A DNA stretch of 64,000 nt from Deinococcus sp. QL22 (GCF_023370075.1 NZ_CP097149.1:2540001-2604000); one strand, 5' to 3'. Numbered from the stretch's first letter, positions 42,985-53,145 are shown. A program made the numbers and translations. The notes: generated by a model not told the origin, from the sequence alone.

Positions 42985-42990
42985 TATGCT
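42985..42990 (+). promoter_or_regulatory. Leaderless -10 box of rel
   Basis: TATGCT ends 7 nt before GTG 42998. The ATG at 42986 lies inside this box, so it is probably not the start. Confidence 0.75.
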
Positions 42991-42997
42991 GCCCCGC

Positions 42998-45409
42998 GTG
43001 TCCGGCCCGCCAAACACCAACCCGTCCGACCTGCCTACTGACCTTCATTTACCGGAGCCAGACGCCACCCTTGCCGCCTCATCTGCACATGCCCAGCCAG
43101 AGGACGCCCGCGCCGACGATCACGGCATGGCCGAACTGCGGGTGCTGGTTTCCGAACGGCCCGAAGCCGAGCGGGTGCGGGTAGAAAAAGCCTACATTTT
43201 TTCCCGTGACGCTCACGACGGCGTGAACCGCAAGAGCGGCGAGCCGTACATCACGCATCCGGTGGCGGTGGCGGTCATTCTGGCACGGCTGGGCATGGAC
43301 ACCGACAGCCTGATGGCGGGCCTGCTGCACGACACGGTAGAGGACGTGGACGGCATCACCTTCGAACTGATCGAATCCGAGTTTGGCCCTGACGTGCGGC
43401 GGATCGTTGAGGGCGAAACCAAGGTCAGCAAACTGAGCAAGCAGGGCAGCCAGGTGGCCGAGGTGAAGGACGCCGGGCGCGATATGCAGGCCGAAAATCT
43501 GCGGCAAATGCTGATCGCCATGACCGCCGACATCCGAATTATTGTAGTGAAACTGGCTGACCGCCTGCACAATATGAGGACTTTGGGCAGCATGAGGCCC
43601 GAAAAGCAGCAGCGCATCGCCCGCGAAACGATGGAGATTTTTGCTCCGCTGGCGCACCGCCTCGGCATCGGGCAGATCAAGTGGGAACTCGAAGACCTCA
43701 GCTTCCGCTACCTGCAACCCGACGCCTACGAATACCTGCAAACCCGCCTGCGAACCAAGCAGGAGGAGCGTGACGCCCTGATTCAGAGTGCGGTGGCGCA
43801 GTTGCAAGAATCCCTGATCGACGATCTGGAATTGCCGGAATGGGTCAGCGACATCGATATTTCGGGCCGCAGCAAGCACCTCTGGAGCATTCACAACAAG
43901 ATGCAAAAAGAGGGGAAGGCGCTGGAACAGATTTTTGATCTGCTGGCGATCCGCGTGATCCTGAAGCCCAAAGACCTGATCGTGCCGCCCGGAACCGACG
44001 AAAAGCGCCGCGAACGGGCCGAGCAGACCCGCGAGAAACGCATTTGCTACCACACGGTGTCTATCGTGCATTCGATGTGGACGCCGCTGCCGGGGCGCTT
44101 CAAGGACTACATCGCCGTGTCCAAACCCAACGGCTACCAGAGCCTGCATACCACCGTCATTACCCAGAGTGGGCAGCCGATAGAAGTGCAGATTCGCAGC
44201 CTCCGCATGCATGAAGTGGCCGAATACGGCGTGGCGGCGCACTGGATGTACAAGCAGGGCGCACAGTTGGCGCAGCGTGACCGCGAAAACTGGATTACCC
44301 AGTTGCGCGAGTTGCAAAACGAGATCAACGACGCCAGCGATTACATGGACGCCGTGAAAACCGACATCCTGAGTCAGCGCGTGCGGGTGTTTACGCCCAA
44401 AGGGTTGGCGATCAGTTTGCCGGTAGGCAGCACCGCCGTGGATTTCGCCTACCACATTCACACCCGGATCGGGGAAACGACGGTGGGGGCGCGGGTCAAC
44501 GGGTCGATCGTGCCGCTGTCTCATAAGCTGGGCAACGGCGATATGGTGCAGATCGTGACCAGCAAGAACGGCCACCCCAGCCGCGACTGGCTGAACTTTA
44601 CGATCACCCGTAGCGCCCGCTCCAAAATCCGCCACCACTTCCGCACGCAGGAGCGCGACGAGGCGCTCAAGCATGGGCACGACCTGCTGGAACGCTATTT
44701 GCGGAAGCGGCAACTGGCCGTGCGCCAGCTGATGAGAACGCAATTGTTGGAAGACGCGGCCCACAAGCTGATGGGCACGCGCAACCCCGACGATCTGTAT
44801 TTTGCTCTGCACTCGGGCAAAACGACGCCGAGTGTGGTGGCCCGGATTTTGTCGCCCAGTCTGGCGCAGGAGCAGGCTCCGACTGGCCCCAGCAAACGCG
44901 GCCCGGTCACGCCCCGCACGCCCGAACCCGGCGGCGTGTACGTGGAGGGACTGACCACCTCCAGCAAATTGTCTCAGTGCTGTAACCCCATTCGCGGCGA
45001 TCAGATCATGGGATACCTGACGCGGGGCCGGGGCGTCAGCGTTCACCGGATCGACTGTCCCAACATGATCCGGCTGCTGAAAGACGAACCCGAACGCTGC
45101 ATCGCCGCCAGTTGGGACGCGGGCACACCGGGCGGAACGATTGTGGATTTGGACGTGATCGCGCCGGATCGTCCGGGCCTGTTGGCCGACATTCTGGGTG
45201 TTCTGAGCGCCGAAAAACGCAGCCCCATGAAGATTGAGGCGGGCGTGAATGCCGACAACACCGCCCATATTCACCTGCGAATGGCCGTGACAGGCAACGC
45301 CGATCTGGAGCTGGTACGCACGGCTATTTTGCGCGTGCAGGGTGTGCAGGACATCGTGCGGGCGGGTCGTGGGAAGACTGGGACGCGAAAGAATGGGATG
45401 AGCGCGTAG
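42998..45409 (+). CDS. rel: Bifunctional (p)ppGpp synthetase/hydrolase (Rel)
   Basis: 803 residues. HD hydrolase domain (about 70-230) with GLLHDTVEDVDGITFELIE; synthetase domain (about 270-430) with KPNGYQSLHTTVITQSGQPI; TGS domain (about 450-515) with VFTPKGLAISLPVGSTAVDF; a cysteine-containing region LSQCCNPIRGDQIMGYL with DCPN; and a C-terminal ACT domain (DLDVIAPDRPGLLADILGVL). Both catalytic sites look intact, so it should both make and degrade the alarmone. The GTG at 42998 is chosen from the TATGCT box. The N-terminal 45 residues are a loose extension. Confidence 0.95.
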   Translation: MSGPPNTNPSDLPTDLHLPEPDATLAASSAHAQPEDARADDHGMAELRVLVSERPEAERVRVEKAYIFSRDAHDGVNRKSGEPYITHPVAVAVILARLGMDTDSLMAGLLHDTVEDVDGITFELIESEFGPDVRRIVEGETKVSKLSKQGSQVAEVKDAGRDMQAENLRQMLIAMTADIRIIVVKLADRLHNMRTLGSMRPEKQQRIARETMEIFAPLAHRLGIGQIKWELEDLSFRYLQPDAYEYLQTRLRTKQEERDALIQSAVAQLQESLIDDLELPEWVSDIDISGRSKHLWSIHNKMQKEGKALEQIFDLLAIRVILKPKDLIVPPGTDEKRRERAEQTREKRICYHTVSIVHSMWTPLPGRFKDYIAVSKPNGYQSLHTTVITQSGQPIEVQIRSLRMHEVAEYGVAAHWMYKQGAQLAQRDRENWITQLRELQNEINDASDYMDAVKTDILSQRVRVFTPKGLAISLPVGSTAVDFAYHIHTRIGETTVGARVNGSIVPLSHKLGNGDMVQIVTSKNGHPSRDWLNFTITRSARSKIRHHFRTQERDEALKHGHDLLERYLRKRQLAVRQLMRTQLLEDAAHKLMGTRNPDDLYFALHSGKTTPSVVARILSPSLAQEQAPTGPSKRGPVTPRTPEPGGVYVEGLTTSSKLSQCCNPIRGDQIMGYLTRGRGVSVHRIDCPNMIRLLKDEPERCIAASWDAGTPGGTIVDLDVIAPDRPGLLADILGVLSAEKRSPMKIEAGVNADNTAHIHLRMAVTGNADLELVRTAILRVQGVQDIVRAGRGKTGTRKNGMSA

Positions 45410-45455
45410 GGGGATGGGACTATGGGTGACCCCCCCGAGTCTGCTTTGCAGTCAA

Positions 45456-45471
45456 CTCCCCTTAAGGGGAG
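45456..45471. repeat. 16-bp perfect palindrome
   Basis: CTCCCCTTAAGGGGAG, in the intergenic region after rel and directly before dispersed repeat copy B. Confidence 0.7.
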
Positions 45472-45487
45472 CACAACAGCTTTTAGT

Positions 45488-45533
45488 CCCCATCTCTAAG
45501 GGGGGCGTTGCGCCAGCAACGGGGAGGTTCACC
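45488..45533. repeat. Dispersed intergenic repeat, copy B
   Basis: CCCCATCTCTAAGGGGGG, then CGTTGCGCCAGCAACG, then GGGAGGTTCACC. It shares order and core with copy A at 39228-39270. Confidence 0.65.
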
Positions 45534-45611
45534 TTCCAAGTCAGCCACCAACTCCCATTCCCAAATTTTCTCTAAGCCACACAGCGCACGATTAATACCC
45601 CCCGACGTTGT

Positions 45612-45617
45612 TATGCT
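45612..45617 (+). promoter_or_regulatory. Leaderless -10 box of mutS2
   Basis: TATGCT ends 8 nt before the ATG at 45626, and the upstream TTG-started extension is ignored for this reason. Confidence 0.65.
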
Positions 45618-45625
45618 CACAGGCG

Positions 45626-47911
45626 ATGTCGTTCGATGCCCGCGCCCTGTCTGCCCTAGATTTTCCCCGTATCCGCCAAGCGTTGGCCGAGCGCAGCGCC
45701 ACCTCGTTGGGGGTGGAGCGGGCGCAGGCGCTGGAGCCTTCGGCAGATGGAGGCCGGATTGCCCGCGAACTGAACGAGGTCGAGGACGCCATGTTCGGCG
45801 TGAGCCTGAGCCTCGGCGGGATTCAGGATATCCGCGACCTGCACGGGCGGGCCATAGAAGGCCGGGTATTGTCGGGCAGCGACCTGCTGACGGCGGCCTA
45901 TTCGCTGGACGGCGCGATGACCGTGAAGCGGGCGATTGGGGCCAATTCTCGGGGGCCGCTGCGAGAAGTGGCGCATGGGCTGGCCGACCACAGCGAACTG
46001 GTGCGGCGCGTGCTGGGCGCACTTGACCGCGACGGACAGGTGCGCGACGACGCCAGCCCCCGCCTGCGCGACCTCCGCAAGCGAATAGAACCGCTGCGGA
46101 GCCGGATCCGTGAACGCCTATCAAACACGCTGGAACGCTGGGCCGACGTGTTGCAGGAAAATATCGTAACCATTCGGCGTGACCGCTACGTGTTGCCCGT
46201 GCAGGCCAGCCGCGTCGGGCAGGTGCAGGGCATCATCGTGGACGCTTCGGCCACCGGGCAGACCTATTTTGTAGAACCCGCCACCGTGACGCCCCTCAAC
46301 AACGAATTGGCCCGCCTGATCCTTGATGAAGAGGCCGAGGTGCGCCGGATTCTGACCGAGTTGTCGGGCCTGCTGGCCGCCGACCCCGACGTGCCGCTGA
46401 CCCTCTCGACTATCGGCACGCTCGACCTGATCGCCGCCAAAGCCCGGCTGGCCCGCGACTGGCGACTGAACCGCCCCGAACCCGTGACAGACAACGCCTA
46501 CGATCTGCGCGAGGCCCGTCATCCCCTGATCGAAAACCCGGTGCCCAACGACATCCGGCTTGGGGACATCAAGCTGCTGCTGATTACCGGGCCGAACATG
46601 GGCGGCAAGACGGCCACCCTCAAAACGCTGGGGCTGGCCGTCCTCATGCACCAGTGCGGGATGTACGTGGCGGCGGCCAGTGCCAAACTACCCGTCGTGC
46701 GCGACGTCTTGGTAGACATAGGAGACGAGCAGAGCATTGAGGCCAGCCTGTCTACCTTTGCCAGCCACCTCAAGCACCTGCGTTTCGTGCTTCGGCATGC
46801 GGCCCCCGATACGCTGGTTCTCATTGACGAGTTGGGCAGCGGCACCGACCCGGACGAGGGCGCGGCACTCTCGCAGGCCCTGATCGAGCAACTGCTGGGG
46901 CAAAATGCGCGGGGCATCATCACCTCTCACCTGTCGCCCCTGAAGCAGTTTGCGCTGGAAACCCCTGGGTTACGGAATGCCAGCATGGGCTTCGATCTGG
47001 CGACCCTCGCGCCCACCTACCACCTGCAAGTCGGGCAGCCCGGACGCAGCTACGCGCTGGCAATTGCCCGCCGCATGGGCCTTCCCGAAGACGTGCTGGT
47101 GCGGGCCGAAACCCTGCTCGGTCCCAACGCGGGCCTGATGGAACGGATGCTGGAAGGGCTGGAGCATGAGCGGGCCGACCTCGCAGAACAGTTGGCCGCC
47201 GCCGTGTCGGCCCGCCGCGACACCGAAACCGAACTGGCCCGCGTGCGTCATGAACGCGAAACGCTGGAGCAGAGGCGCAACGAGATGCTGGCCGAAGCCG
47301 CGCAGAAGGCCGAAACGCTGTATGCCGATGCCATAGAACGGGTACGAACGCTGCGTGCCCGCGCCCAGGAAGACGTGGCCCGCCCCCGCGTGATGCAGGA
47401 ACTCCGCGACCTGCGAACCGCCGCGCAAAAGGCCCGCCCCGCGCCCCCCGCCCCCCGCGAGGAACGTGGCGACCCGATCCGGGTGGGCAGCAACGTGGAT
47501 GTTCCCGCGTACAACGCCACCGGGCAGGTGCTGGAACTGCGCGGCGACGATTTGGTGGTGCAGCTCGGCGTGATGAAGGTGGGCGTGAAGCGCCGTGACG
47601 TGCGCGTGAAGCAGGAAGTCAAAGCCAAGGCACCACGTACTTTTGTGGGCACCACCAAAAGTACCTTTCAGAACGAACTGCAACTGCGCGGCATGGGCGT
47701 AGAGGAAGCCGTGGAAGAACTCAGAACGGCCATTCTGGAGGCCCACGCCCTCAAGGAAAGCCCACTGCGGGTGGTTCACGGCAAGGGCCAGGGCGTGTTG
47801 CGCCGCCTCCTGCGCGAATACCTGAAAAACGACAAGCGGGTGGAATCCTTCCATGACGCCGAAACCAACCAGGGCGGGCACGGCGTGACGATTGTGAATG
47901 TGAAGCGCTGA
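45626..47911 (+). CDS. mutS2: Endonuclease MutS2
   Basis: 761 residues. A core/clamp region is followed by the ATPase with Walker [20 protein letters not shown] and Walker [21 protein letters not shown]. Then come a coiled coil (about 500-600), a KOW-like strand part ([20 protein letters not shown]) and a C-terminal Smr domain (about 680-761) with [17 protein letters not shown]. The usual Smr motif LDLRG reads LQLRG here. MutS2 acts on recombination intermediates or collided ribosomes, not on mismatch repair. Confidence 0.95.
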   Translation: MSFDARALSALDFPRIRQALAERSATSLGVERAQALEPSADGGRIARELNEVEDAMFGVSLSLGGIQDIRDLHGRAIEGRVLSGSDLLTAAYSLDGAMTVKRAIGANSRGPLREVAHGLADHSELVRRVLGALDRDGQVRDDASPRLRDLRKRIEPLRSRIRERLSNTLERWADVLQENIVTIRRDRYVLPVQASRVGQVQGIIVDASATGQTYFVEPATVTPLNNELARLILDEEAEVRRILTELSGLLAADPDVPLTLSTIGTLDLIAAKARLARDWRLNRPEPVTDNAYDLREARHPLIENPVPNDIRLGDIKLLLITGPNMGGKTATLKTLGLAVLMHQCGMYVAAASAKLPVVRDVLVDIGDEQSIEASLSTFASHLKHLRFVLRHAAPDTLVLIDELGSGTDPDEGAALSQALIEQLLGQNARGIITSHLSPLKQFALETPGLRNASMGFDLATLAPTYHLQVGQPGRSYALAIARRMGLPEDVLVRAETLLGPNAGLMERMLEGLEHERADLAEQLAAAVSARRDTETELARVRHERETLEQRRNEMLAEAAQKAETLYADAIERVRTLRARAQEDVARPRVMQELRDLRTAAQKARPAPPAPREERGDPIRVGSNVDVPAYNATGQVLELRGDDLVVQLGVMKVGVKRRDVRVKQEVKAKAPRTFVGTTKSTFQNELQLRGMGVEEAVEELRTAILEAHALKESPLRVVHGKGQGVLRRLLREYLKNDKRVESFHDAETNQGGHGVTIVNVKR

Positions 47912-47998
47912 GCCTCAGACAAAAGCTGCTTCCATTGTCTTAGGCTCGAGTGTAAGTCGAATCACGTATTTCATCTTGAAAAACGGCAGGATGCCCTA

Positions 47999-49027
47999 GT
48001 GTCTAATCCTTTGTTTTCACTTCACAAGACCTTGATTGGCAAAATTGGTTTTGCCGGTCTGGCCCTCACGGCAGTGATGCCCGCTCAGGCGCAGTCTGCT
48101 GCCCCCGAACCCTTCCGGTTTCAGTTTCCAGCAGGGTACGTGGGCCGTCTGGGAGGCATCGAAGGTGTCTTAGATTTCGGTGCAGATATCGATAAAGTCA
48201 ATGCATTTGGCGTCCGCTCTTTCCCTTTACCCACCCTGCAAGATGTACGCGTGGCGTTGGTCAAACACAATAAATACTGGGAATACAACATTAGTACCCG
48301 CATCAAAGACACGACGCTGCTGGCCGGAATCGTGAACAACGGTGATTCTCCGGCTGGAATTGCCAAAGTTGAAGTCACGCACGACCCATTTAAAGGCATT
48401 CAATACGGCGCATCTATTCAGGGGTATCAGGGAAATCCCTATATCGCCCGTTTTAATGTGGGCTACGCCTCTACGGTTTGGCAAGACCGAATTCGCATTC
48501 TTAATACAGTGGGTATCGGTGCAGAGCCTTCAAATTTTGTACCTTACACCTTTTCCCAGGTCAATGGCGGCTACGGCGAGCCTATCGGCCAACAATTCAA
48601 CTGGCGAGTAGACAGCACCGCCCGCCTGTACACCTTTCCGCTGAATGACAAGGCGCAGTGGAGCGTGGACATCTCGCCCTCGCTGGAATACCGGCCCGGC
48701 GCTGGCGTGACCCTAAATCTGTCGCATCTGGAACGCTTTGCGGGCGGCGAAGTGGCCTTGCCCAGCCTCAACCTTGGCCGCTACGAGGAATCTAACGCCA
48801 CCATTACCTACCGCATTCCGGGCACGCCTGAATTTGGGCTGGGTGCGCTGCGGGTGCGCGGAACCCGCAACTGGACGAGCGATTACACCTACCTCCGCAA
48901 CGACGTCTTGCTGAACATCAAAGCCCTGCCGTTCCTGATTGGGCCCAGCATCGGCTACCAGTGGGGGCCAGCCAAAGACGGCAGCACCAGCCAAATGCTG
49001 TATGCGCTGGTCGTGATGAGCAAGTAG
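47999..49027 (+). CDS. Exported beta-strand-rich protein, porin-like
   Basis: 342 residues: signal peptide (about 1-32, ending AQAQ), then many short amphipathic strands (WEYNISTRIKDTTLLAG, VDSTARLYTFPLNDKAQWS, NATITYRIPGTP), as in outer-membrane beta barrels. The C-terminal residues MLYALVVMSK lack the usual aromatic last residue. The GTG start follows GGCAGGA. The first half of the gene looks less GC-rich than the second half, suggesting a mosaic. Function unknown; an outer membrane channel is the best guess. Confidence 0.65.
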   Translation: MSNPLFSLHKTLIGKIGFAGLALTAVMPAQAQSAAPEPFRFQFPAGYVGRLGGIEGVLDFGADIDKVNAFGVRSFPLPTLQDVRVALVKHNKYWEYNISTRIKDTTLLAGIVNNGDSPAGIAKVEVTHDPFKGIQYGASIQGYQGNPYIARFNVGYASTVWQDRIRILNTVGIGAEPSNFVPYTFSQVNGGYGEPIGQQFNWRVDSTARLYTFPLNDKAQWSVDISPSLEYRPGAGVTLNLSHLERFAGGEVALPSLNLGRYEESNATITYRIPGTPEFGLGALRVRGTRNWTSDYTYLRNDVLLNIKALPFLIGPSIGYQWGPAKDGSTSQMLYALVVMSK

Positions 49028-49059
49028 AGCCTGTTTCTCAAAAAAGTCTTTTAAATATC

Positions 49060-49089
49060 AAAGCCCGCCAGTTCTGCTGCGCGGGCTTT
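49060..49089. terminator. Bidirectional terminator between convergent genes
   Basis: AAAGCCCGC (49060-49068) with GCGGGCTTT (49081-49089), 9-bp stem and 12-nt loop, with A/T at both ends. It separates the porin-like gene from the convergent small gene. Confidence 0.8.
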
Positions 49090-49093
49090 CACG

Positions 49094-49261
49094 TCATTCC
49101 TGCTCGACTTCCGGCGCAGGCGGTTGCGTGCTGGGTTCGCCGTTCTCTACGAATACGCCTTGTTTGGGCATATCGGTAGCCTGCAGCACGTTGCCTTCGG
49201 GGTGCTGCTGGGCCTGTTCGTCGGCCTGGCGGTGTTCGCGGTCTGAGGTCTTGTGGGTCAT
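49094..49261 (-). CDS. Small hydrophilic, Gln/Glu/Pro-rich protein
   Basis: 55 residues, acidic and likely disordered (MTHKTSDREHRQADEQAQQH at the start, PAPEVEQE at the end). The ATG has TACTCT 5 nt upstream, in leaderless spacing. Codon use is GC-rich. No family is known to me. Together with the 60-residue protein at 16897 it forms a group of small hydrophilic proteins. Confidence 0.6.
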   Translation of the reverse strand: MTHKTSDREHRQADEQAQQHPEGNVLQATDMPKQGVFVENGEPSTQPPAPEVEQE

Positions 49262-49266
49262 AGGAC

Positions 49267-49272
49267 AGAGTA
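49267..49272 (-). promoter_or_regulatory. Leaderless -10 box of the 55-residue gene
   Basis: TACTCT on the minus strand ends 5 nt before the ATG at 49261. Confidence 0.5.
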
Positions 49273-49412
49273 GGGGAGAGGCGAAGGCCGTGCATGCTGG
49301 CTTTTCTTTAGAATGCTGCTTTCGGTGGGGCTTCGCCGCTGCTGTCCCTGTGCTCTGTCCCCTGTGTGCCGGTGCTCTGGCCTGCGTTCATACTGACCTG
49401 AGACCCGCGTGC

Positions 49413-49418
49413 TACGCT
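49413..49418 (+). promoter_or_regulatory. Leaderless -10 box of the MFS gene
   Basis: TACGCT ends 8 nt before GTG 49427. Confidence 0.55.
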
Positions 49419-49426
49419 TCCCAGCC

Positions 49427-50587
49427 GTGAGTGTGTCTGAAACTGCCCTGCCCGGAGCCGCAAAATCGGTGCGATTGTCACTGCCTCTGCTGGGTGCAGG
49501 GGCGGCGGCGTTTTTTACTCTGGGCGTCATTCAGGCCATGTACGGCCCTGCATTCGCTTTTTTTCAGACCCGTTTTGATGTCGGCACGGCAGCGGTAGGC
49601 TGGATTGCCAGCGTGCATTTTTTGGGATCGGCCCTCGCTCCGCCGCTGACAGGCGTGGCCCTGACGCGCTTTAGCCTGCGCCGCGTGGTGGTATCCGGCC
49701 TGCTGATTCTGGCCGCAGGGGTCAGCTTGGTCGGTTTTGCACCGCTCTGGAACCTGGCTCTGGCGGGGGCACTGGTGGGCGGATTGGGCCTCGGCACCGT
49801 CAGCGCCGCACTGAATGCCGCCTATGCCAGCGTGGGCACCCGCGCCGTAAATCTGGTGAATGCTGTGTTTGGGTTGGGCAGCATCGCCGCGCCGTTGGTG
49901 GTGGCGGGCTTGGCTCCGCGCAGCCTGGCCCTGCCGTTTTTAGTGGTGGCCGCACTCTCGGCCCTCACGCTGGGGCTGGTGCGGCTGTGGGGTGTGCCCG
50001 CCATGCAGGTGGCTCCTGCACAGGCAGTCGCGGCGCGTCCGGGAGTGCAGTTCGGATTGTTCGCGGCCCTGATCGCGGCTTATGTGGGCCTGGAAGCAGG
50101 CTTCGGTGCTTGGCTGGCGCGGCATCTGGACGGCGTCGGTCTGGCGGGCTCGGCCTTTATCCTCAGCGGATTCTGGGCGGGCCTGACGCTGGGACGCATT
50201 ATTACTGGGGCAGTGGGAGCGCGGGTGTCTCCGCCCCGGCTGGTACTGGCGAGCGCCGTGCTGGTGGCCCTGTGTGCGCTGGGGGCCAGCAGCACCACCC
50301 TTGCCCCCTTCGCTTACCTGCTGGCAGGCCTTGGCCTCGGCCCAATTTTTGGCACCACGCTCGCGTGGATGACCCACACCCTGCCCGCCCGCCTGATTCC
50401 GTTCCTGCTGGTGGCGGGTTCGGCGGGTGGAATCCTGATGCCGATTCTGCTGGGCATACTGTATTCGCGCAGTGGCCCGGCTGCGGTACCTGCGGCGTTG
50501 GCGGTGTTAGGCGCGGTGTTGGTAGCGTTGGTGGCGGCCACTGCCCGCCTGACCCGGCTGCGTCCTGCGGCTCCGGCTGGCTGCTGA
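49427..50587 (+). CDS. MFS transporter
   Basis: 386 residues, about 12 helices of the major facilitator superfamily. The N-terminal half has [19 protein letters not shown] and [20 protein letters not shown]; the central part has [20 protein letters not shown]. The protein looks like the fucose/glucose-type or YfkF-like MFS subfamily, but the substrate cannot be stated. The GTG at 49427 is chosen by the TACGCT box; GTG 49409 (six residues earlier) and GTG 49433 are alternatives. The neighbouring genes give no clue to its role. Confidence 0.85.
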   Translation: MSVSETALPGAAKSVRLSLPLLGAGAAAFFTLGVIQAMYGPAFAFFQTRFDVGTAAVGWIASVHFLGSALAPPLTGVALTRFSLRRVVVSGLLILAAGVSLVGFAPLWNLALAGALVGGLGLGTVSAALNAAYASVGTRAVNLVNAVFGLGSIAAPLVVAGLAPRSLALPFLVVAALSALTLGLVRLWGVPAMQVAPAQAVAARPGVQFGLFAALIAAYVGLEAGFGAWLARHLDGVGLAGSAFILSGFWAGLTLGRIITGAVGARVSPPRLVLASAVLVALCALGASSTTLAPFAYLLAGLGLGPIFGTTLAWMTHTLPARLIPFLLVAGSAGGILMPILLGILYSRSGPAAVPAALAVLGAVLVALVAATARLTRLRPAAPAGC

Positions 50588-50779
50588 CCCCCCACCTTTG
50601 CCTGAACCCCGCGCATATGACAGAATGCGCCCGGAATCCCAGTCAACCTGTCAGTCCCCGCACCGGGGCAAATTCATCCCCCATCCATCCCTGCCGTGAT
50701 TTTTCCCTGACACCGAATACGGGCTTGTAGAGACAGGCGTTTGGTAGCGGAAAGCAACACGGCGCAACCGGAGGCAAGA

Positions 50780-51271
50780 GTGACGTCACAGGCAACCAAG
50801 CAGATCAGACTGACCCCCGAAGGCTTCGAGCGCCTTCAGAAGACCCTGTTGCAGGAGCAAAACCGCCTTGCAGAAGCCACACGCATTTTGCAAGAGCAGA
50901 TGGAGACCAGCGCCGACAACGAAGACACCGGCCTGGAAGACGCCAAGCGCGAAAAGATGAATATCGAAGCGCGGATTGACGAACTCGAAGACACGCTGGG
51001 TCGCGCCACCATCATTGCCGAGCATGAAAACGAAGGCCGGGTAGAACTCGGCGCACTGGTCACACTGATCATTGACGCCACCAAAAAAGAGATGCGCGTG
51101 CAGGTGGTCAGCGCCCCCGAAGCCGCTGTACTGGGCGGAAGTCTGCCCCGCATCAGCGAAGACAGCCCCGTTGGGAAGGAACTGATGGGCCGCAAAAAAG
51201 GTGACGCCTTTGTGGTGAATCTGGACAACGGCAAGCAGATGAAATACAAGGTGAAGGCTATCGACTATTGA
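50780..51271 (+). CDS. Gfh1-like Gre-family transcription factor
   Basis: 163 residues. The N-terminal coiled coil (about 5-80) reads [18 protein letters not shown] and [19 protein letters not shown], very like Thermus Gfh1 (which has ESSDDYDDSGLEAAKQEK at its tip), not like GreA. The C-terminal domain (about 85-163) is FKBP-like, with [20 protein letters not shown]. Gfh1 proteins bind the RNA polymerase secondary channel and inhibit or pause it, rather than stimulate cleavage. The start is GTG 50780, because GGAGG lies 5 nt before it; the longer frame starts at a TTG. Confidence 0.85.
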   Translation: MTSQATKQIRLTPEGFERLQKTLLQEQNRLAEATRILQEQMETSADNEDTGLEDAKREKMNIEARIDELEDTLGRATIIAEHENEGRVELGALVTLIIDATKKEMRVQVVSAPEAAVLGGSLPRISEDSPVGKELMGRKKGDAFVVNLDNGKQMKYKVKAIDY

Positions 51272-51350
51272 GGGTGTGGGGCGTAGATTTTCGGCTGTGG
51301 CACGAAGGACGGGCGTCTAAGGGTCTAAGAAGAGCGTTCGATTAGTTTTT

Positions 51351-51420
51351 ATCCCCTCCCCCTTGTGGAACTCGCAGAGCTACGCAGGAGAGGGCGTTGC
51401 AAAGCAAGAGGTGAGGGGGC
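51351..51420. repeat. GC-rich intergenic element, possibly related to copies A and B
   Basis: ATCCCCTCCCCC at the left end, and GAGAGGGCGTTGCAAAGCAA with GAGGTGAGGGGG at the right, form a C-run/G-run element carrying the GGGCGTTGC core. The central part differs from copies A and B. It lies between the Gfh1-like gene and lysS. Confidence 0.4.
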
Positions 51421-51554
51421 CACCGAGCAACCGTTCCTGCCCCCCATTCAAGTCAGCGTCGACCCAGTCTCCGCCACTTACAGGCCAGAGGAGAGCGCCA
51501 TGCTCAAGCCTCTGGCCTGTGTTCTGTTGGCCTGCCTGATTGCGGCCCCCGCCC

Positions 51555-51560
51555 TATACT
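51555..51560 (+). promoter_or_regulatory. Leaderless -10 box of lysS
   Basis: TATACT ends 7 nt before the ATG at 51568. Confidence 0.8.
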
Positions 51561-51567
51561 CAAGCTT

Positions 51568-53109
51568 ATGTCGGAATTGCCCACCCCTGAACCCATTCCT
51601 CCGCGTCGCGACGGCCTGCACGAACAGACCATCAGTCGCCTGAACAATCTAGACGCCCTGCGCGAAGCGGGCTTCGAGGCCTTTCCCTACAGCTACCCGC
51701 AAACGCATCACGCTGCCGATGTACTGAAGGCGCACCCTTCCGGCGAGGTGGGCGAGAAGTGGGAAGACGAAACCTACAGTTTGGCAGGCCGTGTGATGCA
51801 GTTCAGGCACATGGGCGGCGCGGCGTTTGCCGATGTGCAGGATGAAAGTGGTACCTTGCAAGTCTACTTTGGCAAGAAAACGACCGAAGAATTTGCCGCT
51901 ACCAAAAAGATTGATCTGGGCGACATCATCGGCGTGCGCGGCTTTCCGTTCGTAACCAAAACCGGACAGGTGACGCTGGAAGCTCAGGCGTGGCAACCGC
52001 TGGTGAAGAGCCTGCACCCCTTGCCCAGCAAGTTTTACGGCCTGCAAGACGAGGAATTGCGTGCCCGCCGCCGCTACGTCGATTTGATGATCAACCCGGA
52101 AAGCCGCGAGGTGTACCGCACCCGCTCGCGCATCGTGCGGGCTATCCGGCATTTTCTGGACGATCAGAACTTTATGGAAGTGGAAGGGCCGACCCTGCAA
52201 GTGGTGGCGGGCGGCACGGAAGCCAAGCCGTTTAAGACCTTCCACAATGCTCTCGGACACGAGTTTTCTATGCGAATCAGCCTCGAACTGTATCTGAAAC
52301 GGCTGTTGGTCGGCGGCTTCGAGCGAGTATATGAAATTGGGCGCAATTACCGCAACGAGGGCATAGACCGCACCCACAACCCGGAATTCACGATGCTGGA
52401 AGCCTACTTTGCTTACGGCGACTACGAAGACATGATGAAATTGGTAGAAACCATGTTGCACGGCCTGGTCATGGAACTGCGCGGCATTCCCGTCATCGAA
52501 TATCAGGGCAAAACCGTAGATTTCAGCCTGCCTTTTAAGCGTCTGGATTTCGTGACCGCACTCACCGACGCGGCAAACCTGGACTTCGATCCGCTGGACT
52601 TGGTGAAACTGCGCGAGTGGAGCGATGCCAAGCACCCCGAATTCCGCAAGGTACCCGGTTACAAGTTGCTGGACAAGTTGGGCGGCGAGTATGTGGAACC
52701 GGGCCTGATCAACCCCACGTTCCTGACCAATATGCCGCTGGTGATCAGCCCACTGGTCAAGGCCCACCGCGAGCGCCCCGGCGTGGCCGAACGTGCCGAC
52801 CTGTACATCGCCGGGTTCGAGTTGGCCCCGATTTATTCCGAGCTGAATGACGCGCTCGATCAACGTGCCCGCTTTGAGGCCCAGACTGCCCGCCGCGACG
52901 CTGGTGACGACGAGGCCCACGAGCAGGACGAGGACTTTTTGCTGGCGCTGGAATACGGTATGCCGCCGACTGCGGGCATGGGCATGGGCATAGACCGCCT
53001 GACCATGCTGCTCACCGACCGCGACTCTATCCGCGACGTGCTGCTGTTCCCGTTGCTGCGGCCAGAAGTAGGGGGCGGGGCAGTTCAAGTGGATGGGGGC
53101 GAAGGGTAA
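51568..53109 (+). CDS. lysS: Lysyl-tRNA synthetase, class II
   Basis: 513 residues, normal length. An OB-fold anticodon-binding domain (about 60-165; [20 protein letters not shown]) precedes the class II core: motif 1 near [16 protein letters not shown], motif 2 in [20 protein letters not shown] and motif 3 in [15 protein letters not shown]. The enzyme charges tRNA(Lys). The ATG at 51568 is set by the TATACT box. A good terminator follows at 53146. The gene is monocistronic. Confidence 0.96.
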   Translation: MSELPTPEPIPPRRDGLHEQTISRLNNLDALREAGFEAFPYSYPQTHHAADVLKAHPSGEVGEKWEDETYSLAGRVMQFRHMGGAAFADVQDESGTLQVYFGKKTTEEFAATKKIDLGDIIGVRGFPFVTKTGQVTLEAQAWQPLVKSLHPLPSKFYGLQDEELRARRRYVDLMINPESREVYRTRSRIVRAIRHFLDDQNFMEVEGPTLQVVAGGTEAKPFKTFHNALGHEFSMRISLELYLKRLLVGGFERVYEIGRNYRNEGIDRTHNPEFTMLEAYFAYGDYEDMMKLVETMLHGLVMELRGIPVIEYQGKTVDFSLPFKRLDFVTALTDAANLDFDPLDLVKLREWSDAKHPEFRKVPGYKLLDKLGGEYVEPGLINPTFLTNMPLVISPLVKAHRERPGVAERADLYIAGFELAPIYSELNDALDQRARFEAQTARRDAGDDEAHEQDEDFLLALEYGMPPTAGMGMGIDRLTMLLTDRDSIRDVLLFPLLRPEVGGGAVQVDGGEG

Positions 53110-53145
53110 GATTGTTAGAACGTCAAATTTAACAAGAATGAATCT

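Noticed and set aside
42986..42988. ATG at 42986 as start of rel
   Set aside because: It lies inside the TATGCT -10 box; GTG 42998 has the standard leaderless spacing.
43079..45274. 731-codon minus-strand frame antisense to rel
   Set aside because: Shadow frame of a GC-rich gene; the sequence is His/Gln-rich and has no recognisable domain.
51500..51643. 47-codon frame with a signal-peptide-like start ([20 protein letters not shown]) and an AGGAGAG upstream
   Set aside because: It runs through the lysS promoter and start in another frame; probably fortuitous, although the ribosome binding site is good.
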